Assembly (NCBI RefSeq): GCF_021390245.1
Contig: NZ_JAJUXH010000021.1
Location: forward strand, 1 to 45,627
DNA length: 45,627 bases
From: Dyadobacter sp. CY323
GTDB taxonomy: Bacteria; Bacteroidota; Bacteroidia; Cytophagales; Spirosomataceae
Direction: 5' to 3'
Positions 8,462 to 17,005 of this stretch are shown in pieces. Position 1 is the first letter of the stretch. Each line of letters starts with the position of its first letter. Position numbers and translations under genes: made by a program. The notes under the pieces were generated by a model. The model did no database searches. It worked only from the letters and a program-made list of their open reading frames with translations, and was not told where the DNA came from.

Positions 8462-9319
8462 TCACTTTCGTTCAATACCCGCGAGAATGCGCCCGATATC
8501 GTTTGCACGGGTCATATAGTTGAGACTTGTGTCCAGATCTTTGTCATCGATGGCTTCTTTGAATTTTTTCAGAAGTTCAATGTAGTCGCCCAATGCTTTT
8601 GACACATTGGTTTTATTCTGGTCAAAAATGGGAGCCCACATTTGAGGTGAACTTTTGGCCAAACGCACCGTTGAAGAGAAACCGGTACTGGCCATGTCGA
8701 AGATCGCTTTTTCATCCCGTTCTTTATCCAGGACCGTCAGTCCCAAAGCGAACGAACTGATGTGGCTGAGATGGGAAACGTAGGCCAGGTGAAGGTCGTG
8801 CTCCACAGGCATCATGTAATGAATTTTCATCCCCACGTCCCGCAGAAAGGTTTCCACCAGTCCCAAAGATTCAGGACTACTTTTTTCCTTATCACATATA
8901 ATGACGTTTTTACCAACAAGAAGCTCTTTAAATGCAGCTCCCGGGCCCGAATCCTCTGTTCCCGCCATCGGATGTACTGCCACGAACTGATTCCGTTTCG
9001 GATGCACATCGGCAAGTCTGCAGACCAGCTCCTTTGTGGAGCCGAGGTCCATGATCGTCCTACCCTCGGGAACGAGATCCAGCATATGGGGCAATAAACT
9101 GGTGATCGCATCCACAGGTGTTGCGAGTACATTCAGTTCGGAGATTTGCAGGGCTTCCTCCAGTGAGACAATGTCGTCGACAATGCCTTTTGCCAATGCA
9201 ATTTTCTGATTGACTGACGATTTGTCAACGCCCACAAATCGGACATTGGGATATTTCTCGCGGAGACCTAATGCAAATGACCCGCCCAACAAACCAACTC
9301 CAATGATACTGATTACCAT
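8462..9319 (-). CDS. tyrA: Prephenate dehydrogenase
   Basis: The 285-residue enzyme would oxidatively decarboxylate prephenate to 4-hydroxyphenylpyruvate in tyrosine synthesis. The NAD(P)-binding Rossmann motif GVGLLGGS is at 7-14. The active-site segment VAVHPMAGTEDSGPGAAF lies near 113-130, and the helical dimerisation region follows (DLHLAYVSHLSHISSFAL). No ACT or chorismate mutase domain is attached, so it is the simple monofunctional form. The upstream aminotransferase gene is 31 bp away on the same strand, which fits an aromatic amino acid operon in which it would convert the hydroxyphenylpyruvate to tyrosine. Confidence 0.92.
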   Translation of the reverse strand: MVISIIGVGLLGGSFALGLREKYPNVRFVGVDKSSVNQKIALAKGIVDDIVSLEEALQISELNVLATPVDAITSLLPHMLDLVPEGRTIMDLGSTKELVCRLADVHPKRNQFVAVHPMAGTEDSGPGAAFKELLVGKNVIICDKEKSSPESLGLVETFLRDVGMKIHYMMPVEHDLHLAYVSHLSHISSFALGLTVLDKERDEKAIFDMASTGFSSTVRLAKSSPQMWAPIFDQNKTNVSKALGDYIELLKKFKEAIDDKDLDTSLNYMTRANDIGRILAGIERK

Positions 9320-9350
9320 TTCAAAAGGATATAAAAAGATAAAACGGACA

Positions 9351-10508
9351 TTAAGCCTTTATTCTCTCCACAGCTTCCCAGATCCGCTCTTTCGGCATAC
9401 AAAGGGACAACCGGATATAACGCTGACCTTTCGGCCCGAAAATAAAGCCTGGCGCGATAAACACGTGTTTTTCGACCAAAAGCTGATTTACTAGTGCCTC
9501 GGCGGATTCTACGGAATCAGGGAGTTTGCCCCAGAGGAACATACCTTCCTGTTTATGATCCCAGGCACATCCCAAAGTTGTCAAGATAGCCTCTGCGGCA
9601 TCCAAACGGCCCTGATATACCGCATTTCTTTCTGCGTGCCACTCGTCCGTGTTCATCAAAGCAGCGGCAGCGGCTTCCTGCATCGCCCAGAACATCCCTG
9701 AATCCACATTGCTTTTAATGGTCAGCACAGCATTAATATATTCTTTCGCGGCAGAAAGCCAGCCAAGCCGCCAGCCAGCCATGTTATGCGACTTGCTCAT
9801 CGAATTCAGTTCAATCGCAACTTCTTTGGCGCCTTCAATGGACAACAAGCTAATCGGCGCCTTTTTATTTAAAACCAGGCTATACGGATTGTCGTGGCAA
9901 AGCAAAATCCTGTTTCTTTTCGCAAATGCAACCGCTTCCTGAAACAATTCTTTGGTCGCAGGTGCGCCGGTGGGCATGTGCGGGTAGTTCAGCCACATCA
10001 TTTTGGTATTGGGTGTCACCAGCGACTCCATTGCCTTCCAATCGGGCTGCCAGCCTGCATCCTCGCGTAATGGATACTCCTTCACAACCGCCCCAACCAT
10101 CTGACTTACTGCGCGATAGGCCGGATAGCCAAGTTCCGGCACCAGTACTTCATCGCCCGGATCAAGGAAAGTCAGGGATATATGCGTAATGCCTTCTTTT
10201 GATCCCAAAAGAGGTAAAATTTCAGAAGCGGGATCCAGCTTGACGCCATAGGTATGATCATAGTAAGCTGCAATTGCATTGCGAAATGCCGGTGTGCCGG
10301 TATAAGGCTGATAACCGTGCGCCTGCGGTTTCTGAGCGGCAACAGTTAATGCGTCCAACGTTTCTTTTGACGGCATCATATCCGGGTTGCCGATTCCCAG
10401 GTTAATCACATCATTTCCGTCTGCAGCAAGCTTGCGCACTTCGGCCAGCTTGACGGAAAAATAGTATTCCGAAGTCTGCTTGGTGCGCTGGGCAGTATCT
10501 ATAATCAT
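9351..10508 (-). CDS. PLP-dependent class I/II aminotransferase, probably aromatic amino acid synthesis
   Basis: This 385-residue fold-type I aminotransferase carries the PLP-binding lysine in NSMSKSHNMAGWRLGW (Lys239). It also has the conserved INLGIGNPDMMPS N-terminal motif, LGSKEGITHI and NYPHMPTGA (usually NYPNNPTGA), and a C-terminal arginine in GQRYIRLSLC. The family includes aspartate, aromatic and LL-diaminopimelate aminotransferases. The tight coupling to tyrA suggests use of phenylpyruvate or 4-hydroxyphenylpyruvate, but sequence alone does not fix the substrate. Confidence 0.85.
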   Translation of the reverse strand: MIIDTAQRTKQTSEYYFSVKLAEVRKLAADGNDVINLGIGNPDMMPSKETLDALTVAAQKPQAHGYQPYTGTPAFRNAIAAYYDHTYGVKLDPASEILPLLGSKEGITHISLTFLDPGDEVLVPELGYPAYRAVSQMVGAVVKEYPLREDAGWQPDWKAMESLVTPNTKMMWLNYPHMPTGAPATKELFQEAVAFAKRNRILLCHDNPYSLVLNKKAPISLLSIEGAKEVAIELNSMSKSHNMAGWRLGWLSAAKEYINAVLTIKSNVDSGMFWAMQEAAAAALMNTDEWHAERNAVYQGRLDAAEAILTTLGCAWDHKQEGMFLWGKLPDSVESAEALVNQLLVEKHVFIAPGFIFGPKGQRYIRLSLCMPKERIWEAVERIKA

Positions 10509-10683
10509 TACTTGGTTTGAATGAGCTTTTGGCGGTTAGCTTTCAGCTGTTGACTATTTTATTGGCATTATGCCGAATCGGGGCGCAATTTACGATAATT
10601 TTCCAAGCGGCATTTTGTGAGATTGTTGAATCTTGATTTGGAATTTGCAGGAAGCACCTTCGGAGCTTTTTTATCTGTCAAGG

Positions 10684-10923
10684 GTTGTTTTTCTAGAAAC
10701 AGGGGGCACCTCTGGTGCCTGGCATGGAAATAAGCGACCCTCGTCCAGGGGATTGCTTGTGATTGATTTCATAATGTTGTCCGGAAATGAGTGCTAGAAA
10801 CAGGGGGGCACCTCTGGTGCCTGGCTTCGAAGTGATCGATGTTCTTGTAAGGGAATTGCTTTTGAGATTGAGTTATTAGCATTGCCCGGTTCCGGCGGGA
10901 CTTCCTGTTTCTAGCAAAAAAAC
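10684..10923. mobile_element. Candidate MITE-like element with ~20-bp terminal inverted repeats and internal hairpin repeats
   Basis: The 462-bp gap 10509-10970 has no gene. Inside it, 10684-10703 and 10904-10923 form an imperfect ~20-bp inverted repeat built on CTAGAAACAGG/CCTGTTTCTAG. Within the element, CTAGAAACAGG-GGCACC-TCT-GGTGCC-TGGC occurs twice (10693-10723 and 10794-10825), about 101 bp apart, and the sequence after each copy is also recognisably similar. Each copy carries the perfect hairpin GGCACC/GGTGCC. No clear target duplication was seen. It may be a non-autonomous mobile repeat or a structured intergenic RNA. The rest of the gap shows nothing I can name. Confidence 0.5.
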
Positions 10924-10970
10924 GCTATCTATTTGGAACGGGCTCCGGAGGTGCCTCCTAAACAATCCAA

Positions 10971-11753
10971 ATGACAAACAAAAATCATATAAATTGCGGT
11001 ATGGACTTTAAACGAATCATTTTCCTTCTTTCAATCGCATTAACAGGCTGCTCCAAGCCATCTGAGAAAATCGTCGTGGCTACTGCGGCCAATGTGCAGT
11101 ATGTCATGAAAGAAATTCAGGCAGAATTCAAAAAAGAAAGCGGGAAAGAGATATTGATCGTAGTCGGTTCATCGGGCAAACTGACGACACAAATCCGTGA
11201 AGGTGCCCCGTTCGATGTCTTCGTTTCCGCAGACACCAAGTACCCCGAAGAAATCTTCGCCAATGGCGGATCTGCTGAGAAACCGAGGGTATACGCCTTG
11301 GGAACGCTCGTGTTATGGTCAAAGGATATTCCTGAAACGGAGTTGAATGCAACAATCTTGGATACGGACCGCGTCAAAAGGATCGCCATTCCGAATCCCA
11401 GAACTGCTCCCTATGGCGAGGCGGCAATTCAGGTTTTGAAAGCACAAAAGCTTTTTGAAAAAACGGAAAAGAAATTGGTATACGGCGAAAGCATCGCCCA
11501 AACTGCCCAGTACATTTCATCCGGTTCCGTCGAAGCTGGTTTTAATGCATTATCGATTGTTCTTTCCGATGAAATGAAGGGAAAAGGCAGTTACGTGATT
11601 CTGGATTCGTCATTATATCAACCAATTCAACAAGCCGCCATCTTACTAAACCATAGCGCAGACTCCCCAAAAAAGGTGATCAGCGAGCAGTTTTACCAGT
11701 TTTTATATTCAGCCAAAGCAAAAGCGATATTCAGGAAATATGGGTATAAATAA
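10971..11753 (+). CDS. modA: Molybdate ABC transporter substrate-binding lipoprotein ModA
   Basis: The product has 260 residues from the first ATG. A start at 11001 (MDFKRIIFLL) would give a typical lipoprotein signal ending in ALTGC, so the true start may be there. The mature protein matches ModA: VVATAANVQYVMKEI, VGSSGKLTTQI, GAPFDVFVSAD, IAIPNPRTAPYGEAA and SGSVEAGFNAL. It binds molybdate or tungstate in the periplasm and delivers it to ModBC. It is the first gene of modABC. The next gene starts 125 bp downstream, after a short repetitive stretch. Confidence 0.93.
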   Translation: MTNKNHINCGMDFKRIIFLLSIALTGCSKPSEKIVVATAANVQYVMKEIQAEFKKESGKEILIVVGSSGKLTTQIREGAPFDVFVSADTKYPEEIFANGGSAEKPRVYALGTLVLWSKDIPETELNATILDTDRVKRIAIPNPRTAPYGEAAIQVLKAQKLFEKTEKKLVYGESIAQTAQYISSGSVEAGFNALSIVLSDEMKGKGSYVILDSSLYQPIQQAAILLNHSADSPKKVISEQFYQFLYSAKAKAIFRKYGYK

Positions 11754-11850
11754 TAAAGGTCATTTGTGGTCAAGGTTAGTCATTTGTGGTCATGATGGGT
11801 CGATATTGATCGGGATAGTTAGATATTGTTCGAAGTTGTCAAAACATTCA
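11754..11850. repeat. Short direct repeats between modA and modB
   Basis: GTCATTTGTGGTCA occurs exactly at 11759-11772 and 11779-11792 (period 20), starting a few bases past the modA stop. A degenerate stretch with two GATATTG motifs follows. This is another repeat placed directly against a stop codon, as at several other places in the window. Confidence 0.6.
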
Positions 11851-11878
11851 CGCGCTCATTCACTCATTCAAAATTAAA

Positions 11879-12553
11879 ATGGACTGGCAACCTCTGTGGC
11901 TCACATTCCGTCTGGCAACCATTACCTCGCTCATTTTGCTGGTACTGGCTCTGCCGCTGGCTTACTGGCTTGCTTTTGGGAAGTTTAAAGGACGTGGGAT
12001 TGTGGAGGCTATTATTGGGATGCCACTTGTTTTACCTCCGTCTGTGATTGGTTTTTACCTGCTGCTTGCATTCAGTCCGTCTTATTTTTTCGGGGCATAT
12101 ATGGAGAAAATACTGGGATTGCGGCTCGTTTTTTCGTTTACCGGCCTGGTGATTGCGTCCATCCTGTACAGTCTCCCATTCATGGTTTACCCGATCCGCG
12201 CCGGGTTGCAGTCCCTGCCGGCATCGCTGCGGGAGGCGTCTTATACGTTGGGAAAAAGTGAATGGACCACGTTTTTTAAAGTGTTGCTACCCAATTGCAA
12301 ACCCGCAATCCTCACCGCGTTTGTGCTCACCTTTGCGCATACTGTCGGCGAATTCGGAGTTGTGCTGATGATCGGCGGCAATATTCCCGGCGTAACCAAA
12401 GTTGCCTCCGTGGCGATCTACAACGAGGTGGAAGCATTGAACTATCCGGCCGCAAACCAATATGCGATGGTGCTTTTTGCCGTAACATTCGTTATTTTGC
12501 TGATGGTATATTCCGTCAACAACCGCCTGCTTCGTGTCCGACAATCTTCTTGA
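11879..12553 (+). CDS. modB: Molybdate ABC transporter permease ModB
   Basis: This 224-residue inner membrane protein has about five hydrophobic helices and begins MDWQPLWLTFRLA. It carries the cytoplasmic EAA loop (SLREASYTLGKSEWTTFFKV, about 116-135) that docks with the ATPase. LPLVLPPSVIGFYLL and HTVGEFGVVLMIGGNIPG are conserved ModB signatures. The last 20 bp overlap modC, so the two proteins are probably translationally coupled. Confidence 0.93.
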   Translation: MDWQPLWLTFRLATITSLILLVLALPLAYWLAFGKFKGRGIVEAIIGMPLVLPPSVIGFYLLLAFSPSYFFGAYMEKILGLRLVFSFTGLVIASILYSLPFMVYPIRAGLQSLPASLREASYTLGKSEWTTFFKVLLPNCKPAILTAFVLTFAHTVGEFGVVLMIGGNIPGVTKVASVAIYNEVEALNYPAANQYAMVLFAVTFVILLMVYSVNNRLLRVRQSS

Positions 12554-13430
12554 AATTCAAATCCGGCACTCGCTTGAAACTGCAAATGGAAAGCAGGCGA
12601 TGGAGATATCACTTGCGCTCGAAGAGAAGAAAATAACGGCATTAACCGGACCCTCAGGTGCCGGAAAAACCACATTATTAAAGCAGATTGCCGGTTTAAT
12701 GATGCCCGAATCAGGGAAAATCTCATTCAGAAATGTCGTCTGGCTGGATACCGAGCATAAAATCCGGCTGCCCTCCCAGGTTCGGAACATTGGTTTCGTC
12801 TTTCAGGATTACGCCTTATTTCCGCACATGACAGTCCGGGAAAACCTGCATTACGCACTTCCGAAAAACGGCGATGAGACCGTAATTGATCAGTTGCTTG
12901 AATCGGTTGGCCTTTTGCAGCTGGGCAACCGCAAACCTTACCAGTTATCCGGCGGGCAACAGCAGCGCGTGGCCCTGGCGCGTGCATTGGTCCGAAAACC
13001 TGATCTACTTCTTCTGGATGAACCTTTTAATGCATTGGACCATGCAATGCGGTTTCAGTTACAGGATTTACTTTTAAAATTCCAGAGAGAATATCAGTTC
13101 TCCGTCATCATGGTTACACACGACATTGGTGAAATGTTCAGAATGTCCGACCAGGTTCTGATCATGGAAAACGGGAAGATCCTGCAATCGGGCAAACCGT
13201 CCGACGTGTATCTCAACGAGCAATCCGGCAACGACGGAATACTGATGTACGGTAAAGTCCTCACTTGCAGGCAGGAAGAAGATGTACTGATCATCGACGC
13301 ATTAATCGACAATAAGATCCGGAAACTGAAATTGCCGATTCATATGCACCAGAAATTGGATATCGGCGCACATTTCACATTGCATTATTCACTTGACTCG
13401 CCGGTTTTACAGATTATTAGTAAAGCCTGA
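12534..13430 (+). CDS. modC: Molybdate ABC transporter ATP-binding protein ModC
   Basis: The 298-residue ATPase starts at a GTG codon inside the end of modB. Walker A is GPSGAGKTT (39-47), the Q-loop is GFVFQDYALFPHMTV, the signature is LSGGQQQRVALARAL, and Walker B is LLLLDEPFNALD followed by the switch histidine in VTHDIGEMF. The C-terminal ~60 residues are shorter than a full molybdate-binding MOP domain and may be a reduced regulatory tail. It drives ModB. No molybdate regulator such as ModE is in the window. Confidence 0.92.
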   Translation: MSDNLLEIQIRHSLETANGKQAMEISLALEEKKITALTGPSGAGKTTLLKQIAGLMMPESGKISFRNVVWLDTEHKIRLPSQVRNIGFVFQDYALFPHMTVRENLHYALPKNGDETVIDQLLESVGLLQLGNRKPYQLSGGQQQRVALARALVRKPDLLLLDEPFNALDHAMRFQLQDLLLKFQREYQFSVIMVTHDIGEMFRMSDQVLIMENGKILQSGKPSDVYLNEQSGNDGILMYGKVLTCRQEEDVLIIDALIDNKIRKLKLPIHMHQKLDIGAHFTLHYSLDSPVLQIISKA

Positions 13431-13499
13431 TGCCGTTTGTGACGTAGGGTAACTTTTACTTTTCAGTGTCTTTTCTGTAAAAATTTATTCAAACTTTCT

Positions 13500-14177
13500 A
13501 TGAAGCTGTTTTTCAAAATCTTACAGATTGCCTTTCTGGCAATTCCATTACTCGCCATGCGGCAGGACAAACCTTTACGCGTGATCTTTTTCGGAGACTC
13601 CATCACGCAGGCAGGTGTGGGCCCGACGGGCTACATTACCCAAATGGGTGAAATGCTCAAAAGCACGGGTAAGGATAGTCAATTTGAATTAATTGGTGCA
13701 GGGATCGGTGGAAATAAGGTCTACGATCTATATCTCAGAATGGAGGACGATGTGCTTTCCAAGAAGCCGGACGTCGTTTTTATTTATGTGGGAATCAATG
13801 ACGTTTGGCATAAAGCGTCATCGGGAACCGGTACCGATGCAGATAAATATGTCAAGTTTTACGAAGCTTTGATCAAAAAACTGAAAGCACAGAATATCCG
13901 CGTAGTCGTTTGTACGCCAACCGTTATCGGGGAAAGAAATGACAATTCAAATGCGCAGGATGGTGACCTGAATCAATATTCAAAACTGATCCGTGAAATC
14001 GCGGGCCGCAACGGTTTACAAGTTTGTGACCTGAGAAAATACTTTCAGGATTATTTAGCTCAAAACAACCCGGAAAACAAAGAAAAAGGCGTCTTGACTA
14101 CGGATCGCGTGCATTTAACAGAAGTCGGCAACAAATTTTTAGCGGAGAAAATGCTGGAAGCTTTACTTCAGAAATAA
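13500..14177 (+). CDS. SGNH/GDSL-family hydrolase, exported
   Basis: The protein has 225 residues with a signal peptide (about 1-20). The four SGNH blocks are present: FFGDSITQAG (Ser34), GIGGNKVYDL (oxyanion Gly), VGINDVWH (Asn100), and TTDRVHLTE with Asp202 and His205. The family covers esterases, acetyl-xylan esterases and peptidoglycan or lipid deacylases, so the substrate cannot be named. It stands alone, 69 bp after modC and before a shared terminator. Confidence 0.87.
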   Translation: MKLFFKILQIAFLAIPLLAMRQDKPLRVIFFGDSITQAGVGPTGYITQMGEMLKSTGKDSQFELIGAGIGGNKVYDLYLRMEDDVLSKKPDVVFIYVGINDVWHKASSGTGTDADKYVKFYEALIKKLKAQNIRVVVCTPTVIGERNDNSNAQDGDLNQYSKLIREIAGRNGLQVCDLRKYFQDYLAQNNPENKEKGVLTTDRVHLTEVGNKFLAEKMLEALLQK

Positions 14178-14198
14178 GTTGTAATTACCTCCATTAAT

Positions 14199-14233
14199 CA
14201 ACAAAGGCTACCACATTTGGGCAGCCTTTGTTG
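14199..14233. terminator. Bidirectional terminator between convergent genes
   Basis: A perfect 11-bp stem CAACAAAGGCT/AGCCTTTGTTG with a 13-nt loop lies between the ends of the SGNH hydrolase and nucleotidyltransferase genes. A/T-rich flanks are present but short. Confidence 0.7.
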
Positions 14234-14241
14234 ATTTAATC

Positions 14242-15141
14242 TCATTCCCAAAGCTTCTCGGGATAATCACCCTGTACATGCAAAGCGGCCAGCGACGCTT
14301 GCACAGCCGGTTTATCCTCCGGGTACGTGACACCAAACCAGTTCGCTGAAGTACGAAAAACGCGGCAATCGCCCAGACCGTTTTTGATAATGTGGGTCAT
14401 CACAGTCGGGATGTAAAATTCCGCTTTCGGAGTATTGATGTTTGCTCTCGAATAGGAATCAAATAATTCTTTTGTGATCGGGAACATAGTTGGTTTGAAA
14501 CCCCAGAAATTCATAGAAACCGGCGTTTCGGGAGCAAGCTCGGTCTTAACTCCTTCTTCTTCGAAGTAAATGGCCCCGCCCTCCTCAAAAATCTTCGTTC
14601 TTTCTACCACCGATTCCAGGTTATGGTCTTCACGCTCCACGCATACTCCGCGCGAGACAGTCCCGTTTTCGGATAACGTGCGTTTCAGCTCATACCCGAT
14701 CATGGCGTGCTGATTTTCATTCATGTCATTTTGTAAAAACGCAGACATGGTTTGAAATGCATTAAGCCCGTAAAAATCATCCGCATTGATTACTGCAAAA
14801 GGCGTATCCGTTTTGTCCCAGGCGCATAATGTCGCGTGACCTGTACCCCAGGGTTTCACTCGTTCAACCGTCCCCAGGTCTTCCGGAACATAAGATTGTA
14901 CTCCCTGAATTGCAAAATCGAACTCAATTTTACCCGCGAGTTTGGGTGCGAAAATAGCTTCAGCACTATCCTTAATTTCCTGGCGGACGATGAATACAAC
15001 CTTGCCAAATCCACTGCGAATGGCGTCATATAGTGAATAATCGATGATTGTCTCTCCGTTAGGGCCAAACTGATCGAGTTGTTTGATACCTCCATAACGA
15101 CTGCCGATGCCGGCAGCTAAAATCAAAAGCGTTGGTTTCAT
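14242..15141 (-). CDS. Sugar nucleotidyltransferase-like protein (NTP_transferase fold)
   Basis: The 299-residue protein has the GT-A-type nucleotidyltransferase start LLILAAGIGSRYGGIKQLDQ (5-24), with the Gly-rich phosphate loop. FAVINADDFYG supplies the metal-binding aspartates. This resembles UDP-glucose pyrophosphorylase and related sugar-1-phosphate nucleotidyltransferases, but the sugar is not evident. The upstream strand is Fe-S related and the downstream neighbour is convergent, so context does not help. Confidence 0.75.
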   Translation of the reverse strand: MKPTLLILAAGIGSRYGGIKQLDQFGPNGETIIDYSLYDAIRSGFGKVVFIVRQEIKDSAEAIFAPKLAGKIEFDFAIQGVQSYVPEDLGTVERVKPWGTGHATLCAWDKTDTPFAVINADDFYGLNAFQTMSAFLQNDMNENQHAMIGYELKRTLSENGTVSRGVCVEREDHNLESVVERTKIFEEGGAIYFEEEGVKTELAPETPVSMNFWGFKPTMFPITKELFDSYSRANINTPKAEFYIPTVMTHIIKNGLGDCRVFRTSANWFGVTYPEDKPAVQASLAALHVQGDYPEKLWE

Positions 15142-15212
15142 TCCAAATGTTTTAAACAGCTAGGCTGCCGTGTGTAAAATCTGCGCTGGCAAAATAAATC
15201 CTTTCGATACGA

Positions 15213-15247
15213 TAAAAAAAACGCGCCCAAAAAATCGGAGCGCGTTT
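15213..15247 (-). terminator. Intrinsic terminator after the Fe-S carrier gene
   Basis: Read leftward, the stem AAACGCGC/GCGCGTTT is followed by a run of T. It lies 28 bp past the stop of the IscA-like gene and closes the thr operon side. Confidence 0.75.
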
Positions 15248-15274
15248 GCAAAAATAAAATATCTTAAAATTCAA

Positions 15275-15601
15275 TTAAACCGCGAAGCTTTCGCCGCACC
15301 CGCAGGTACGGGTCGCATTCGGGTTAATGAACTGAAATCCTTTCCCATTCAACCCGTCTGAAAAATCAAGCGTGGTTCCCGCTAGATACAGAAGGCTTTT
15401 TTTGTCAACGATGATCTTCACGCCTTTATCTTCAAAAACCATATCATTTGGTTTTGAATCGGAATTGAACTCAAGATTATAAGTCAATCCGGAGCAACCT
15501 CCACCCAAAACCCCGACGCGAATTTGGTAATCATCCACAAATCCGTCGGCATGACGAAGTTCAACAATCTTGTTTTTGGCAGTATCACTAACAGTAACCA
15601 T
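15275..15601 (-). CDS. A-type iron-sulfur cluster carrier (IscA/SufA/ErpA family)
   Basis: The protein has 108 residues, the normal length for this family. The three cluster-binding cysteines are present: Cys36 in GGGCSGLTY, and Cys100 and Cys102 in TRTCGCGESF. These proteins bind and pass on Fe-S clusters to apo-enzymes in the cytoplasm. The gene follows thrB by 85 bp on the same strand and ends at a good terminator. It may be read from the threonine operon or have its own promoter. Confidence 0.92.
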   Translation of the reverse strand: MVTVSDTAKNKIVELRHADGFVDDYQIRVGVLGGGCSGLTYNLEFNSDSKPNDMVFEDKGVKIIVDKKSLLYLAGTTLDFSDGLNGKGFQFINPNATRTCGCGESFAV

Positions 15602-15686
15602 GTTGTTTTAATTTGTATTCAAAACATTTAACACCTGCAAACCGCCCGAAAGTTCACTTTTTTTGTAAAACTGAACCTTACCGGTG

Positions 15687-16616
15687 CTATAAAATGATCG
15701 CCCCATTTTTATTGATGGGAGAAATATGTAGTCCGGATTCTATTCCAGCGGCAGCAAATTGCCTTTGCATTGCTTCCCCGGCTTTCGTCGCGTTTCCGAT
15801 GCCTCTGGACAATGCAAACATGGAAGGCCCGGCCCCTGAAATGCTGCAGCCGAGTGCCCCATTGTCGATCGCCGCCTTTTTTACTTCCTTAAATTCCGGA
15901 ATCAGGATCGAGCGAACCGGCTCAATGATTACATCTACCATGGATCTGCTGATAAGATCATAGTCTGACTTCATTAATCCGGCAACAAGCCCGGCGACGT
16001 TGCCCATTTGGGCAATCGTATTTTTAAGAGATACTTCGTTTCTCAATATGAAGCGTGCATCTTTTGTATTAATCTCAATATCAGGATGTACCAATGTACA
16101 GTACAGATCGTCGGGAACCGGAATCGTGAAAATATCCAGCGGATTGTAACTTCTGATCACCACAAAACCGCCCAAAAGCGACGGTCCAACGTTATCCGCA
16201 TGTGCCGAACCAGAGGCAATACGTTCCCCTTCCATTGCAAATGGCAGCAATTCCTGGCGTGTCAGCGGATTACCCAGTAATTCGTTGATCGCCACCACTC
16301 CGGCCACTGCGCTGGCTGCACTTGAACCCATTCCACTTCCCAGCGGCATATTTTTATGCAAAACCACTTCGCATCCAAAATCCGTAATGTCCAAATGTTT
16401 CAGTAAATGAAGCATCACGACGGTTACCGCATTCTTTTCTGCGGCGCGGGGCAAACGACCTTCGTCGCCGATAATGTCTGTAATGATGATACCGGGCTCG
16501 TCCCGTTTCCGCAGTTCCACCACATCCCCCGGCTCGCCAATCGCGAAACCGAAAATATCAAACCCACAAGACACATTAGCCACCGTAGCCGGCGCAAAAG
16601 CTTTAACTGAATTCAC
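15687..16616 (-). CDS. thrB: Homoserine kinase
   Basis: This 309-residue GHMP kinase has the ATP-binding motif PLGSGMGSSAASA (91-103), the N-terminal AFAPATVANVSCGFD, and the C-terminal GCSISGAGPSMFAL. It phosphorylates homoserine to O-phosphohomoserine for threonine synthesis. It starts at a GTG that overlaps the stop of the HEPN gene (GTGA), so it is probably translated by coupling from that gene. Threonine synthase (thrC), usually next in Bacteroidota, is not in the window. Confidence 0.93.
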   Translation of the reverse strand: MNSVKAFAPATVANVSCGFDIFGFAIGEPGDVVELRKRDEPGIIITDIIGDEGRLPRAAEKNAVTVVMLHLLKHLDITDFGCEVVLHKNMPLGSGMGSSAASAVAGVVAINELLGNPLTRQELLPFAMEGERIASGSAHADNVGPSLLGGFVVIRSYNPLDIFTIPVPDDLYCTLVHPDIEINTKDARFILRNEVSLKNTIAQMGNVAGLVAGLMKSDYDLISRSMVDVIIEPVRSILIPEFKEVKKAAIDNGALGCSISGAGPSMFALSRGIGNATKAGEAMQRQFAAAGIESGLHISPINKNGAIIL

Positions 16617-17005
16617 TGTAAATGGTTATTTTCTTTTAAGTACTGGATTGTGGCATTGACAAAACGTTCGGCATCTTCCACCGATTCTCTGGCATCTTCC
16701 GTTAGGACTTCGTCATAATCATAGTCGCTGAACTGCCTTTTTTCAAATGCTCTTTGCAGCATAACATTAAGTTCTAAATCCAGAATCCCTGATTTAATAA
16801 ACAACTCACGAAATTTGGTATGTGATCCTACGTGTGTTTTGGATTGCACATTTGAAATAAAAAGCAATGCCTGGATACAGTGAAACATCGCGTAATAGGC
16901 GCGGTTGACACATCCTTCGTTGTGACCTTCTTCAAAAGACATTTGGCTGACTTCAAGGCAGTCCACAACTTTTCGAATGATTTTTTCAAGAGTAACTTCG
17001 CTCAT
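16613..17005 (-). CDS. HEPN-domain protein (UPF0332-like), probable toxin of an MNT/HEPN pair
   Basis: This 130-residue, largely helical protein has the HEPN motif NRAYYAMFHC (34-43), with Arg35 and His42 fitting the R-x4-6-H RNase signature. Proteins of this kind act as ribonucleases and are paired with a nucleotidyltransferase that neutralises them, in some cases by AMPylation. The partner gene lies directly upstream with an ATGA overlap, and thrB starts at the GTGA overlap downstream. The gene is embedded between thrA and thrB, an unusual site. I infer toxin activity from the family only. It could also be a non-toxic regulatory HEPN protein. Confidence 0.82.
   Translation of the reverse strand: MSEVTLEKIIRKVVDCLEVSQMSFEEGHNEGCVNRAYYAMFHCIQALLFISNVQSKTHVGSHTKFRELFIKSGILDLELNVMLQRAFEKRQFSDYDYDEVLTEDARESVEDAERFVNATIQYLKENNHLQ

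Noticed and set aside
10924..10970. Molybdenum-cofactor riboswitch before modA
   Set aside because: Only a short GGAGGTGCCTCC dyad is present; the structure of the known motif could not be traced.
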